DNA of 64,000 bases. It comes from Virgibacillus necropolis. Lineage in GTDB: Bacteria > Bacillota > Bacilli > Bacillales > Amphibacillaceae. The notes beneath the pieces were generated by a model. It worked only from the letters and a program-made list of their open reading frames with translations. It did not search any database and was not told the origin of the DNA. The stretch is from assembly GCF_002224365.1 (NCBI RefSeq), contig NZ_CP022437.1, positions 3,286,001 through 3,350,000 of the forward strand, written 5' to 3'. A program made the translations under genes and the position numbers. Position 1 is the first letter of the stretch. Every line of letters begins with the position of its first letter. Below are positions 35,420 to 43,907 of this stretch, piece by piece.

Positions 35420-35698
35420 GTGCCTAAAAAACCTGACAATTATGTAGAGAATGATTACAGCAATTACCCCGACAATCTGCAATATATCGGACTAATTTTA
35501 AATACAATTGCTAGCCTTATAACAACTTATGGTGTGACACTGGAGAGGGAGCAAGCGAAACAGGAAAAAGCAAATCAACAATTAGAGAATGGCCGGGGAC
35601 AAGAATTGCAAAAACAAATGATGAGAATGATTCGAGAAACAGAACAAATGAAAATGAAAATGGAACATATGCAGCAGCAAATAAATCGACTACAGTAA
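35420..35698 (+). CDS. Small coiled-coil protein, unknown function
   Basis: A 92-residue protein beginning MPKKPDNYVENDYSNYPDNL from a GTG behind GAGGGG. A weakly hydrophobic stretch (LQYIGLILNTIASLITTYGV, 20-39) is followed by a long amphipathic helix rich in Glu, Gln, Lys and Met (about 42-92) that should form a coiled coil. No family is recognised. It lies among toxin-antitoxin debris and may belong to the same accessory segment. Confidence 0.5.
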   Translation: MPKKPDNYVENDYSNYPDNLQYIGLILNTIASLITTYGVTLEREQAKQEKANQQLENGRGQELQKQMMRMIRETEQMKMKMEHMQQQINRLQ

Positions 35699-35726
35699 TA
35701 GGTGTGAAGAAAAAAAGGACCAGGGG

Positions 35727-35783
35727 TATTATTCATTGAAATATGTTGCGGAATCTTTTGATGTGAACAAGCAAACATTTTAA
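35727..35783 (+). pseudogene. HTH gene fragment, paralogue of the gene at 36916
   Basis: Eighteen codons read YYSLKYVAESFDVNKQTF and stop. They match YYSVRDVAELFDVNKQTV of the HTH protein at 36916-37422, at the recognition-helix segment. It is a leftover of a duplicated or replaced HTH gene. Confidence 0.6.
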
Positions 35784-35803
35784 AACACTACTATGTTAAT
35801 AGC

Positions 35804-35926
35804 TTAGTAGTGACGAGCTGCTTTAAGAATTTTTCGATTGACACCATCGACCCGCAAGGCGCCACAAAGTACAGTTGTGTCAATGAACACCTTCTGCGGA
35901 CTCGAGGTGTCATAAATCAAATTCAT
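35804..35926 (-). pseudogene. PIN-domain toxin, truncated to the first 40 residues
   Basis: The frame overlaps the HTH gene stop by 17 bases and reads MNLIYDTSSPQKVFIDTTVL and then CGALRVDGVN before TAA. VFIDT is the first strand and catalytic Asp of PIN-domain ribonucleases. A working PIN toxin needs about 130 residues, so the other acidic residues are missing. The stop may have arisen by the deletion that also joined this locus to the HTH fragment at 35727. Confidence 0.65.
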
Positions 35927-36305
35927 CAACTTCCCCAGCTTCCTGATTTTTTTCATTAATTCTCCTTAATACGGATTCTGCTTTTTCATCTTGTTCAGTT
36001 GTGGTAATAAAGGCATCTTTGGGAATCCTCCAATGACCACCATCCGTTTTATAGGCACCTTCAAATTTGCCTTTATCACACAGTCTTCGAATAGTTTGAC
36101 CACTTAATCTTAATTTTTTGGCGACTTCACTAGATGTTAAGTAGTTAGTTTCTATTTGTGCAGTTGGAGTTGGCGATACGGTCGCTGTTTTCGTTGAAGC
36201 TAAACGATACATCCTAGGTTGCTCCTTTATCCGCGTATGTCTTTCTGATAACAAAGAGGCTAACAATTTTTTTCGAATGGTACGACAATCATCATCTTCT
36301 ACCAT
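35910..36305 (-). CDS. HTH (excisionase/MerR-like) protein, probable antitoxin of a PIN toxin
   Basis: A 131-residue protein. Residues about 56-100 form an excisionase-type winged helix: LTSSEVAKKLRLSGQTIRRL then GAYKTDGGHWRIPKDAF. The acidic C-terminal tail (EKNQEAGEVDEFDL) suits a partner-binding segment. Its end overlaps the start of the PIN-domain frame, the usual translational coupling of antitoxin and toxin. It follows an 86-residue gene by 26 bases. With the toxin truncated, it may survive as a regulator only. Confidence 0.65.
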   Translation of the reverse strand: MVEDDDCRTIRKKLLASLLSERHTRIKEQPRMYRLASTKTATVSPTPTAQIETNYLTSSEVAKKLRLSGQTIRRLCDKGKFEGAYKTDGGHWRIPKDAFITTTEQDEKAESVLRRINEKNQEAGEVDEFDL

Positions 36306-36331
36306 GAAACTGAAGTACTCAATGTAATCTA

Positions 36332-36592
36332 CTAATAATTCATACCTTTTGTCTTCTTGATGAAAAAAGGCGCTAGCATACTTTTTTCTATCCTTTGAAG
36401 TTCAACAAGATCATCTGTACTTGGTAATGTTAAACACAACTTGGATATTATAGGGGGAAGTATATTTAATTGTTGGAGTGATCGCTCGATAGCCACTTTC
36501 AAGACCGACTTTGCTTGATCTACATCAATCTTGGCTAACGTGTGGATACTTTCCCATATTATATCCTGTTCATGGTCCATGATGTGCGTCAT
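36332..36592 (-). CDS. Small helical protein of the HTH/PIN locus, unknown function
   Basis: An 86-residue protein starting MTHIMDHEQD behind GGAGGTGAG. It is predicted all-helical (IIWESIHTLAKIDVDQAKSV, LKVAIERSLQQLNILP) with no known motif. The promoter-like TTGTTG, 16 bases, TATAAT lies just upstream on the minus strand. It is the first of three genes running into the HTH and PIN frames, so it may be a third part of that toxin-antitoxin unit. Confidence 0.5.
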   Translation of the reverse strand: MTHIMDHEQDIIWESIHTLAKIDVDQAKSVLKVAIERSLQQLNILPPIISKLCLTLPSTDDLVELQRIEKSMLAPFFIKKTKGMNY

Positions 36593-36915
36593 CGCGTCTC
36601 ACCTCCTACACATATTATACCCATCCCTATATAATCAACAAACGCAACAAAATTAACAGAACGGGACAAGTTGACAGGTTCATTGTCCTATAAAACACTT
36701 TAAAAAGTGGCAAAAGTTTAGTTTATGAAATTTTGATGTATGATTTATAACACTATGTTATATGGTTTTTCAAAATTTGTGGGAAGTGAAGCCTATCCAC
36801 ACGTACCATTTGACTTAAAATCCCCAAAAGCACACTTAGAGGGTTTCCTCAAATAATAAATATAAAAAGTTTAATAAGTTTAATAATCTGTTATACTAAG
36901 AATGAGGTGATGGAA

Positions 36916-37422
36916 ATGATGAATCCGAATAAGGAAGCACATGACATTATTATTAAATTGGCTCAAAAAGCTAAAAATGACATTAATTTAAATGATCCTA
37001 GTATACAAAAACTAATCTATGAATTAAATGCTGTAGCTCGATTTGCTGATTTCAATGCTCCTGATGAAAAAAGGAATCAGGATTATTATTCAGTGAGAGA
37101 CGTTGCAGAATTATTTGATGTTAATAAGCAAACAGTTTATAAGTGGATTGCAGAAGAAAAGATTGACTACAAAGAAGATAATAGTCCTGGCAAAACACAA
37201 CGAAAAGGTTACCAAATCCCGAAAGATCAATTCCAAACAGAAAATGAAATAAATGAAGTAGATCCGACATTTAAACAAAGAAGAAAAGATGAAACTGAGG
37301 ATATACCTAATACAGATTTCGATTCCAGTAGTGTCGTTTTGCCGAAAGATGCTAAACAGTCACTAACCTATAGCGACATTAAACGAGGGTTCAAAAGGCA
37401 TAAAAGTGAATATGGGGAATGA
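36916..37422 (+). CDS. HTH DNA-binding protein, probable antitoxin
   Basis: About 168 residues. After an N-terminal helical part, YYSVRDVAELFDVNKQTVYK at about 57-76 is an excisionase/MerR-like helix-turn-helix, followed by a wing-like YQIPKDQF and an acidic, disordered C-terminal region (DETEDIPNTDFDSS). The ATG six bases after GAGGTG is chosen over an earlier GTG. Its stop lies 17 bases inside the next gene. The pair looks like an antitoxin-toxin operon with autoregulation, inferred from order, size and overlap. Confidence 0.65.
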   Translation: MMNPNKEAHDIIIKLAQKAKNDINLNDPSIQKLIYELNAVARFADFNAPDEKRNQDYYSVRDVAELFDVNKQTVYKWIAEEKIDYKEDNSPGKTQRKGYQIPKDQFQTENEINEVDPTFKQRRKDETEDIPNTDFDSSSVVLPKDAKQSLTYSDIKRGFKRHKSEYGE

Positions 37423-37807
37423 ATTTTGGCATGAAGAAATTATCAACTTCGATTTAACCATTATTGCTGCACAAATACAAGACTTCGATGTCTTTTATGA
37501 TTCTTTCACTGATTCTATAAATAAAGCTAAACAAAAACCATTCCGACCAGGATGGGATTTGCGTTACGACCTGAAGGAATGGTTTGAATATAAATTTTTT
37601 TCAATGAAAGACCCATCCCTAAAAGATAAACCGGATATGAGATTCGTCTATTACTATGACAGAGACTATAAAAATATTTATATTTTAGCTGTTGGATGGA
37701 GAAACGCAAAAGAAACTAGAAGTTCAGACGAACAACAAAGCATATTTTACATAGCGTCGGAACGATTGAAAAACTATAATCCTGGCTGTTGGCGAAAAAT
37801 TAGATAG
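37406..37807 (+). CDS. Probable RelE/ParE-like toxin, partner of the HTH protein
   Basis: A 133-residue protein from a GTG start with AAAAGG upstream. The middle part MRFVYYYDRDYKNIYILAVG followed by WRN has the strand-turn-strand pattern (R-hydrophobic-Y...IYIL.VG.R) of RelE/ParE toxins. The N-terminal half (WHEEIINFDLTIIAAQIQDF) is longer than in standard RelE. It overlaps the HTH gene by 17 bases and is followed by a strong terminator. Action would be on mRNA at the ribosome or on gyrase, depending on subtype; neither is shown. The family assignment is tentative. Confidence 0.5.
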   Translation: MNMGNEFWHEEIINFDLTIIAAQIQDFDVFYDSFTDSINKAKQKPFRPGWDLRYDLKEWFEYKFFSMKDPSLKDKPDMRFVYYYDRDYKNIYILAVGWRNAKETRSSDEQQSIFYIASERLKNYNPGCWRKIR

Positions 37808-37880
37808 GAAGTTTGTTTATCATAGGATTGTATTTCCGTCTGCTTTCCTTCAAACAACTCAACTTTCTTTTCTTCTCCAC

Positions 37881-37915
37881 GACAAAAGCTTGAGTACAGG
37901 ACTCAAGCTTTTGTC
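37881..37915 (+). terminator. Perfect 15-bp hairpin terminator
   Basis: Arms GACAAAAGCTTGAGT/ACTCAAGCTTTTGTC with a five-base loop, 74 bases after the RelE-like gene. Confidence 0.75.
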
Positions 37916-38094
37916 ATTTCACTTATAATAATAAACATTTTCGATTTCCACCCAATCGGAGTTTTCTTCGACCCGCAATTTTCTGCAAAGCGATTTATGA
38001 ACTCTTTAAACTCTGGAACTATGCTTTTCATTATATTTATTATCTCTATAGTATTTCTACTGCAATCCCAACTACCTAGACCTTTACTTATAAA

Positions 38095-39276
38095 TCATAC
38101 CGTTTTATATGAGTTATCGAAATTAATAACCTTATGGTCTTTTATGGGTTCCCTGGAAATGGAAAAATTGTCAGGTATATGATATTTCGACTCTCCATCA
38201 ATTACTATTTGACTAAGTATCTCTCCAAGGATACTAGCATACTTAAATCCATGCCCAGAAAAGCCGCCGGCAATTAAAACATGGTTGTTTTCCGGGTGTC
38301 TGTCAATGATAAAATGTTTGTCTGGCGTTTTGGTAATCATACAAGCCCTTCCATAATTTAATTGACCTGAAAGACCTGGTAAGAACCTCTCCACAAATTT
38401 ATTTAAATCCTGTTTATCGTTATCATATTTTCCAAAATCCTGTTCCAGCAAATCCGGAACAATATTTCTTTCTGAGTCGTTCCGTCCTATTTTAACACCA
38501 TTGCCTGTAATATCCGGAAAACCATAATACTTGTGACCTTCATAGCAAAAATAAAAACTTGGAAGAAAAGGGTACTTATAAAGTAACTCGTCAGTACTAT
38601 ACCACCCCAAAGTTTTGCGGACTGTTTGTATTGGAAGTTTTAGTGATGATAGTAACTCACCAATCCAAGCACCGACAGTAATAATTACTTGCTCCGCATA
38701 AAAAGTTTCTTTAGCTGTCTTTATCCCAACTCCGTTTTCATGGAATTCCAACGAATTCACCTTTGTGTTCTCTAATATTTCCGTGTTATATTTTAATAAC
38801 TGTTGTCGATAAGCTAAAATGCATTCTTCATTTAAAAGGGCGCCAGATGTATGTTCATAATAGCCCTTAAAATGATCAGGCAATTCAAAACCAGGCCACT
38901 GTTTTTTTATTTTTTCGGCAGTGAACTCTTCTAATTCCATGCCAAAAGTTTTGGCATTTTTTACTGTTTCTTGGATAAATTGAGCATCACTTTCACCGAC
39001 CATTAAAGTTCCAGTAGGGATAAACAGCGTTTTCCCTGATTCTTTTTCTAACTGATGCCAGTTGGCTTGTGCTTTTAATGCTAAATCTACATATTCTTCA
39101 CCTTCTCCGACTGCATGACGGATTAATCTTGTTTCTCCATGATGACTGCCCTTATCATGAGGGGGATTATGGGTGTCGATTAACAGAACATCAATTCCGG
39201 TCTTTGCTAAATAGTAGCCAGTTGCCATCCCAACTGAACCAGCTCCAACAATCACTACACTATATTTATTTTCCAT
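38095..39276 (-). CDS. Monomeric sarcosine oxidase/N-methyltryptophan oxidase-like flavoenzyme, copy 1
   Basis: A 393-residue FAD amine oxidase of the MSOX/SolA family. The dinucleotide-binding motif VVIVGAGSVGMATGYYLA is at the N-terminus, then GSHHGETRLIRHA, and near the C-terminus a Cys in YGRACMITKTPDKHFIIDRH where the family attaches FAD covalently. FSGHGFKYASILGEIL closes the fold. It oxidises a secondary amine (sarcosine or another N-methyl amino acid) to imine and H2O2. The ATG with GGGGTGG upstream is used. It is 275 bases from a paralogue and shares strand with an NhaC gene. Confidence 0.87.
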   Translation of the reverse strand: MENKYSVVIVGAGSVGMATGYYLAKTGIDVLLIDTHNPPHDKGSHHGETRLIRHAVGEGEEYVDLALKAQANWHQLEKESGKTLFIPTGTLMVGESDAQFIQETVKNAKTFGMELEEFTAEKIKKQWPGFELPDHFKGYYEHTSGALLNEECILAYRQQLLKYNTEILENTKVNSLEFHENGVGIKTAKETFYAEQVIITVGAWIGELLSSLKLPIQTVRKTLGWYSTDELLYKYPFLPSFYFCYEGHKYYGFPDITGNGVKIGRNDSERNIVPDLLEQDFGKYDNDKQDLNKFVERFLPGLSGQLNYGRACMITKTPDKHFIIDRHPENNHVLIAGGFSGHGFKYASILGEILSQIVIDGESKYHIPDNFSISREPIKDHKVINFDNSYKTV

Positions 39277-39551
39277 TCTTATTACCACCCCTTTATTTAA
39301 GAAGAACAATTTATTAATTAGACTTTTTCTTAAAATTGTTTTGGATTAAAAATCCTTATATTAAACTTAGTCGAACAATTTAGCCCTCTACTTTATATTC
39401 CGCCTCAGATAGAGCGCCTTCATTTCCAACCAATGTCTCTATCAGTACATTACGACCGGTACGATAAACATTTTACTATGCTAATGTTCGGTTGATTCAG
39501 TAGATATTGACCTGACTAGACTTTATAGCCGTACATCTTTATATATTGATA

Positions 39552-40703
39552 CTATTTTTGAATTGCCTTTCTGGCTAAAGAAAAAGCAGAAATATCATGG
39601 GTGGTACTTCCTTCAGTTATTAGCTGACTTAGTATTTCTCCTAAAACACTACTAATCTGAAAACCTTTTCCGGAATAGCCACCCGAAAAATAAACATGAG
39701 GAAATTCAGGATGTTGATCAACAATAAATTGTTTGTCGGGAGTATTTGTTATCAAACAGGCTTTCCCTTTTTTAAATTTTCCTGACGCTTTTGGTAAAAA
39801 TCTATCTAAGAATTTTCTTAAATCTCCTTCGTCACTAGCGTATTTGCCAAAATTTTGTCTCATTAGATCCGGGTTGATGTTCCTTTCAGAATCTGTTCTA
39901 CCAAGCTTAACTCCACTCCCATTTATATTTGGGAAACCGTAATAAAGTTGATTTTCAAAACTAAAATGAAAACATGGAAGTTGTGGATGTTGAAAAGCCA
40001 AATCATTGGTTTCAAACCAAGCAAAAGTTTTACGTACTGGTTGTAAAGGTAAACCTAATGAATAAAGAATTTTCCCCGTCCAAGCTCCTGCACAAATAAG
40101 CACTTTGTCAGCATGATATGAGTTTTCTTTGGTATTTACAGTGACCCCCTGGGTAAAAAAGTCAATAGATTTAACCTCGGTATTTGTTAGCAGCGTCGCC
40201 TTATTCTTTGACCTGAGCTCCCTATAAGCATATATACATTTTTCATTAAGAAGTGCGCCGGATGAAAATTCAAAACAACCCATAAAATGATCTGGAATTG
40301 AAAATCCTGGCCAATTCATATTAATTTCATTCGCATTTAATACCTCCAGCCGAGAATACATACTTCCTTCTTCAATATTTTTCTTCATATAAAACGAATC
40401 GGCTTCTCCTACTGATAATGTTCCAGTTGGAATAAATAATGTGTCTTCTAGTTCCCTTTCAAGATTAAGCCACAATTCTTGCGCCCTTTGGACGAGCGGA
40501 ACAAAATGTTGTCCCCCTTTAGAAGAAACATGAGTAGCATGTCGAATCATTCGCGTTTCTCCATGATGACTCCCCTTCCCATGTGGAGGATCAAATGCAT
40601 CGATTAGTAACGTATTTACACCTTTCTTCGACAAATAATACCCTGCCGCCATTCCAACAGACCCCGCCCCAACAACAATCACACTATAATTTCTGTTAAC
40701 CAT
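39552..40703 (-). CDS. Monomeric sarcosine oxidase/N-methyltryptophan oxidase-like flavoenzyme, copy 2
   Basis: A 383-residue paralogue of the downstream gene, with VIVVGAGSVGMAAGYYLSKK, GSHHGETRMIRHA, the flavin-linking Cys in GKACLITNTPDKQFIVDQH and YSGKGFQISSVLGEIL. It has extra residues after RHATHVSSKGGQ compared with copy 1. The start ATG lies behind AGAGG. It follows the NhaC gene by 48 bases, so transporter and oxidase are likely co-transcribed. Side-by-side copies suggest two related substrates or gene-dose expansion. Confidence 0.87.
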   Translation of the reverse strand: MVNRNYSVIVVGAGSVGMAAGYYLSKKGVNTLLIDAFDPPHGKGSHHGETRMIRHATHVSSKGGQHFVPLVQRAQELWLNLERELEDTLFIPTGTLSVGEADSFYMKKNIEEGSMYSRLEVLNANEINMNWPGFSIPDHFMGCFEFSSGALLNEKCIYAYRELRSKNKATLLTNTEVKSIDFFTQGVTVNTKENSYHADKVLICAGAWTGKILYSLGLPLQPVRKTFAWFETNDLAFQHPQLPCFHFSFENQLYYGFPNINGSGVKLGRTDSERNINPDLMRQNFGKYASDEGDLRKFLDRFLPKASGKFKKGKACLITNTPDKQFIVDQHPEFPHVYFSGGYSGKGFQISSVLGEILSQLITEGSTTHDISAFSLARKAIQK

Positions 40704-40751
40704 CTTACCATTCCTCTCATAACTCATTCGATTACATCACTTTTGGTTACT

Positions 40752-42212
40752 CTAGGATGTTTTATCCAATTCATATTGAGCTAATGCTTCTTCTTTCTCC
40801 TCTTTATTCAGTTTATAGATACCAATTCCCGTATAAGCCAGAATACCGGCTATCACAGGACAGCCATAGCATAGTACACACCATATCGCATAACCATTGC
40901 TTCCATAAATAGAAACACCTAATGTACTCACAAAAAAGACACCTGCTGAACTCCAAGGCACTAGAGGCCCAATCACTGTACCGGCATCCTCTAAACTCCT
41001 CGACAGTGTTTTAGCAGCAATTCCAGCTTTTAAAAATGATTTTTTGAACATTTCCGGTACCATGAGAAATCCAATGTAAGAAGTTCCAGAAAAACAAAAT
41101 AATAAAAATTGTGAAAGCAGTGTTATCATCACGAGAGACCCGCGTTTTCTAACCCTATTAGTCAACGGGTATAAAGCCTTTTTAAAAAAGCCAGCCTCAC
41201 TGATAATAGCCGTATACGCGTAACCACAATATATAATGATTATCACACCTAACATTGATACAAAGCCGCCACGATTGAGCAACGAGAGTGTGTCCGAAGA
41301 TATTTGATCTGGACTTACACCTGGAACCATGCTGGCTTCAAAACCATTTAAAACCGCATTAACCCCATCTACCAAAGAAAAACCTTGATAAACTACACCA
41401 ATGATTAATGCTATAAAGCAAGACAAAATCATAATTGGAACAGCAGGTTTTTTTAATACAGCCCCGGCTAGGATAATGACGAATGGAACCAGTAATAAAA
41501 GATTCCAGGAATAAATATTTCCCAAATCATTCACGAGGCTTAAATCATTAACAGCGACATCTTGGGTTGAAACATTTACACTCTTCCCAGCAATAAAAAA
41601 AACGACAAACGAAATAATTGTAGCGGGAAAAGTAGTCCATGTCATGGATTTAATATGTTCATAAATATTTACTCCACTAGTCAACGAAGCTAAATTCGTT
41701 GTTTCCGACAAAGGAGACATTTTGTCACCGAAAACCGCTCCGCAAATAATAGCTGCTGCCGTTATATCTAAAGGAGCACCTAATCCAGCAGCTATGCTTA
41801 TCAGTGCTACGCCTGCTGTACCACCAGACCCCCAAGAACTCCCAGTTAAAGTTGAAAAAATCATACAAATGACAAAGGAAGCTACGAAAATGTATTCTGG
41901 TTCAATAATTTGCATTCCATAGAAAATCAACATTGGGATCGAACCGCTGAAAATAAATGTAGCTATAATCATCCCTATTATCCAAATAAGTAAAATAGCA
42001 GGAGTGGCTCTCATAAGACGCTCGCCTATGGCCATTTCTAATTCACTCCATGTGTAACCCAGTCTCCTGGCCAATAATCCTGCGCAAGCAGCTGATGCTA
42101 TTAACATAATTGCAACATTAAGGTTAAAAATAAAAAAACCACCGAAAACAAAAATAACAATAAAAGAAAGCGCAAACATTGACTCCGTGAATGTTGGTTC
42201 TCTTTTCTGCAT
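40752..42212 (-). CDS. NhaC-family Na+/H+ antiporter-like transporter
   Basis: A 486-residue protein with 11-12 hydrophobic helices. Family marks include TGSSWGSGGTAGVALISIAA, CGAVFGDKMSPLSETTNLAS and LFCFSGTSYIGFLMVPEMF. AAAGGAGG precedes the ATG. NhaC proteins exchange sodium for protons, and related members exchange organic ions (for example malate/lactate). The link to the two amine oxidase genes suggests it may bring in, or balance charge for, an amino acid-like substrate. Confidence 0.88.
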   Translation of the reverse strand: MQKREPTFTESMFALSFIVIFVFGGFFIFNLNVAIMLIASAACAGLLARRLGYTWSELEMAIGERLMRATPAILLIWIIGMIIATFIFSGSIPMLIFYGMQIIEPEYIFVASFVICMIFSTLTGSSWGSGGTAGVALISIAAGLGAPLDITAAAIICGAVFGDKMSPLSETTNLASLTSGVNIYEHIKSMTWTTFPATIISFVVFFIAGKSVNVSTQDVAVNDLSLVNDLGNIYSWNLLLLVPFVIILAGAVLKKPAVPIMILSCFIALIIGVVYQGFSLVDGVNAVLNGFEASMVPGVSPDQISSDTLSLLNRGGFVSMLGVIIIIYCGYAYTAIISEAGFFKKALYPLTNRVRKRGSLVMITLLSQFLLFCFSGTSYIGFLMVPEMFKKSFLKAGIAAKTLSRSLEDAGTVIGPLVPWSSAGVFFVSTLGVSIYGSNGYAIWCVLCYGCPVIAGILAYTGIGIYKLNKEEKEEALAQYELDKTS

Positions 42213-43018
42213 AAAAATCCTCCTTTAATATTTGATTCATTTAAAATGTATAAACCAAATTTTGACTAATACAGTAAAGGCACGACCTACAACTTTTTGA
42301 TCTTAGATGGAAGATTTAATTATTTGGCCCATGAAGCTAACATCCAGCCATTATCATTTGTCGTTGGTTCAACTATCTTAAGTCTTTCTTCAAACTCTAC
42401 TTAAAGATTTTTATTATTATATAAATCAGAACATAATTAGATTCTGATTATTTTTATATTTGGAAAAGGTGAAAAAAAGGACCACTCAGGTCTTTTTATA
42501 TGCTACCTATGACAAGTTTTTGAACTAGAAAATATATAACTAAAAACTTTTAGGGAGGTCTAAGCTGATGGACTATTATACGCTCAGATTTGGAGACAAA
42601 TATCTAGGGCTTGGTTTTATTAAGTTTAGGATTATAAACAACTCCACTTAAGGAAGGATTCACTAGAGTCGCATAAATATTAAAATAAAATGAGTCCATT
42701 GCCGGTAATCTAAAATTTGGTTCCAGGAATAAAGGAATTTTTTATAATGAAAACCTGCTTTATTCTTTTCTAATCACCTCATAGTGATACCGTTTAGACA
42801 TAGTTGTTAATTAAATTATGAAGTTTTTTTTATAATAACCTATCGCTTTTTATTTTTCAATAAATTCTGTATTTTATTTATAATAGAAAAATTTAATAGG
42901 AGTTATTCAGTATTTTTATAAACTGATTACCAACCAAGTAGCTTTCTGCCACACACTTAGACAGAGAGCATCCAACAACAAAAATTTATTATCCTAAAAA
43001 ATCAGGATGCTATATCTT
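42213..43018. other. Long non-coding gap
   Basis: About 800 bases without a supported gene. A terminator-like hairpin AATCAGAA/TTCTGATT followed by ATTTTTAT is at 42424-42449, and a weaker one (AAAAAGGACC/GGTCTTTTT) at about 42474-42497. A 27-codon frame at 42568-42651 (MDYYTLRFGDKYLGLGFIKF) has a good GGGAGG site but no recognisable relation. The rest is A+T-rich and featureless. Confidence 0.4.
42568..42651 (+). CDS. Possible 27-residue peptide
   Basis: The ATG is nine bases after GGGAGGT. The peptide has no membrane helix or known motif. It may be a real small gene or the start of a lost gene. Confidence 0.2.
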   Translation: MDYYTLRFGDKYLGLGFIKFRIINNST

Positions 43019-43187
43019 CTAAATACATTCAGCAAACTTCCCCATCTCTTGTGCGTAATTGGTATTAAGAGATTTCGTTCGCGTACAAAGGGATTTTTCC
43101 TCCGTCACATCCTTGCTATATCCAGACAGTTTTTCGAAATACGGCAAATATACATACAAAGTTGGATAGCTTCTTCAATTTTCTCAC
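43019..43187 (-). pseudogene. DUF6508 protein, broken copy 2
   Basis: From a GTG behind a GAGGTG-like site, the minus strand shifts frame after four codons and then reads YPTLYVYLPYFEKLSG and TNYAQEMGKFAEC before TAG. It matches residues 4-52 of the intact DUF6508 gene about 250 bases to the right. The frameshift and the early stop mark it as dead. Confidence 0.7.
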
Positions 43188-43200
43188 CTCTGTTTGGTAA

Positions 43201-43278
43201 TTCGCCATAGCTGCAAAAGCCTACGAAATTTTTGATAAAAAGGAAGATGGAAATATCAAAGTAATTTTGAAACCATAA
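43201..43278 (+). pseudogene. Zinc-dependent alcohol dehydrogenase, C-terminal remnant
   Basis: Twenty-five codons ending AKAYEIFDKKEDGNIKVILKP, the usual last residues of medium-chain zinc alcohol/formaldehyde dehydrogenases. An in-frame TAA directly precedes it. The gene's own terminator follows, so only the extreme 3' end has survived. Confidence 0.65.
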
Positions 43279-43328
43279 GAAAAATAAGAGCCGTACGAAC
43301 TTTTTTTAGCGTGCGTCTCTTATTTTTC
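43279..43328 (+). terminator. Terminator left from the lost dehydrogenase gene
   Basis: Arms GAAAAATAAGAG/CTCTTATTTTTC, with inner pairing (CGTAC/GTGCG), begin at the stop codon of the remnant. Confidence 0.75.
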
Positions 43329-43436
43329 CATTTTTTATTGGTAAGTTCGTTAACCTATCAATCCCATCTACCCGCTTCTTATAATGCAAATCATCTTCAG
43401 CCACTCCGGTAAACTTTTCATACAAGCTAAGGCCAC

Positions 43437-43787
43437 TTAACCCGACTTTTCGACATAGGATACCCATGCATCAGATGTAAACCTTTCATCCCTAATCATT
43501 TTTGTTAAAATGGCTTTAGTCAGTCGTTCATCCGCGGTTGGAATGTTACAATCCATTTCGTCAGCATTAGTTATACCATATTCGTCTAACGTTTCCATGT
43601 AATCTGCATCAACAAAGCCCACTTCATAAAAACATTCAGCGAACTCCACCATCTCTTTTGCATACTCGGTATATAAGAGATGTTGTTCACTTACAAAGGG
43701 GTTCTTCCCGTCCGTCAAACCATTGTTATCTCTAGACAGTTTTTCGAAGTAAGGTAAATACGCATACAACTTTTGATAGTCCTTCAA
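43437..43787 (-). CDS. DUF6508 family protein
   Basis: A 116-residue helical protein of unknown function. A TTG start is proposed because GAGGTGA lies five bases upstream and the paralogue at 18518 starts at the same residue; the longest frame has no binding site. It reads LKDYQKLYAYLPYFEKLSRD, then YAKEMVEFAECFYEVGFVDA and a C-terminal part with SDAWVSYVEKSG. Two broken relatives lie in this window. No partner gene is evident; it is monocistronic, between an alcohol dehydrogenase scar and an amino-acid catabolic pair. Confidence 0.7.
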   Translation of the reverse strand: MKDYQKLYAYLPYFEKLSRDNNGLTDGKNPFVSEQHLLYTEYAKEMVEFAECFYEVGFVDADYMETLDEYGITNADEMDCNIPTADERLTKAILTKMIRDERFTSDAWVSYVEKSG

Positions 43788-43907
43788 TATTGTCACCTCA
43801 GCCTTGGTAATCGGTTTTGTCACGATTAATTTGATAAGGACCTTCTCGAGTTCAAAGTAATAGCAAAGAGCAATCTAAGCAGGTCTACCCGACCTGCTTA
43901 AAAGGTT

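Noticed and set aside
37997-38182. Hydrophobic 61-codon plus-strand frame
   Set aside because: Overlaps the end of the oxidase gene on the other strand and has no ribosome binding site.
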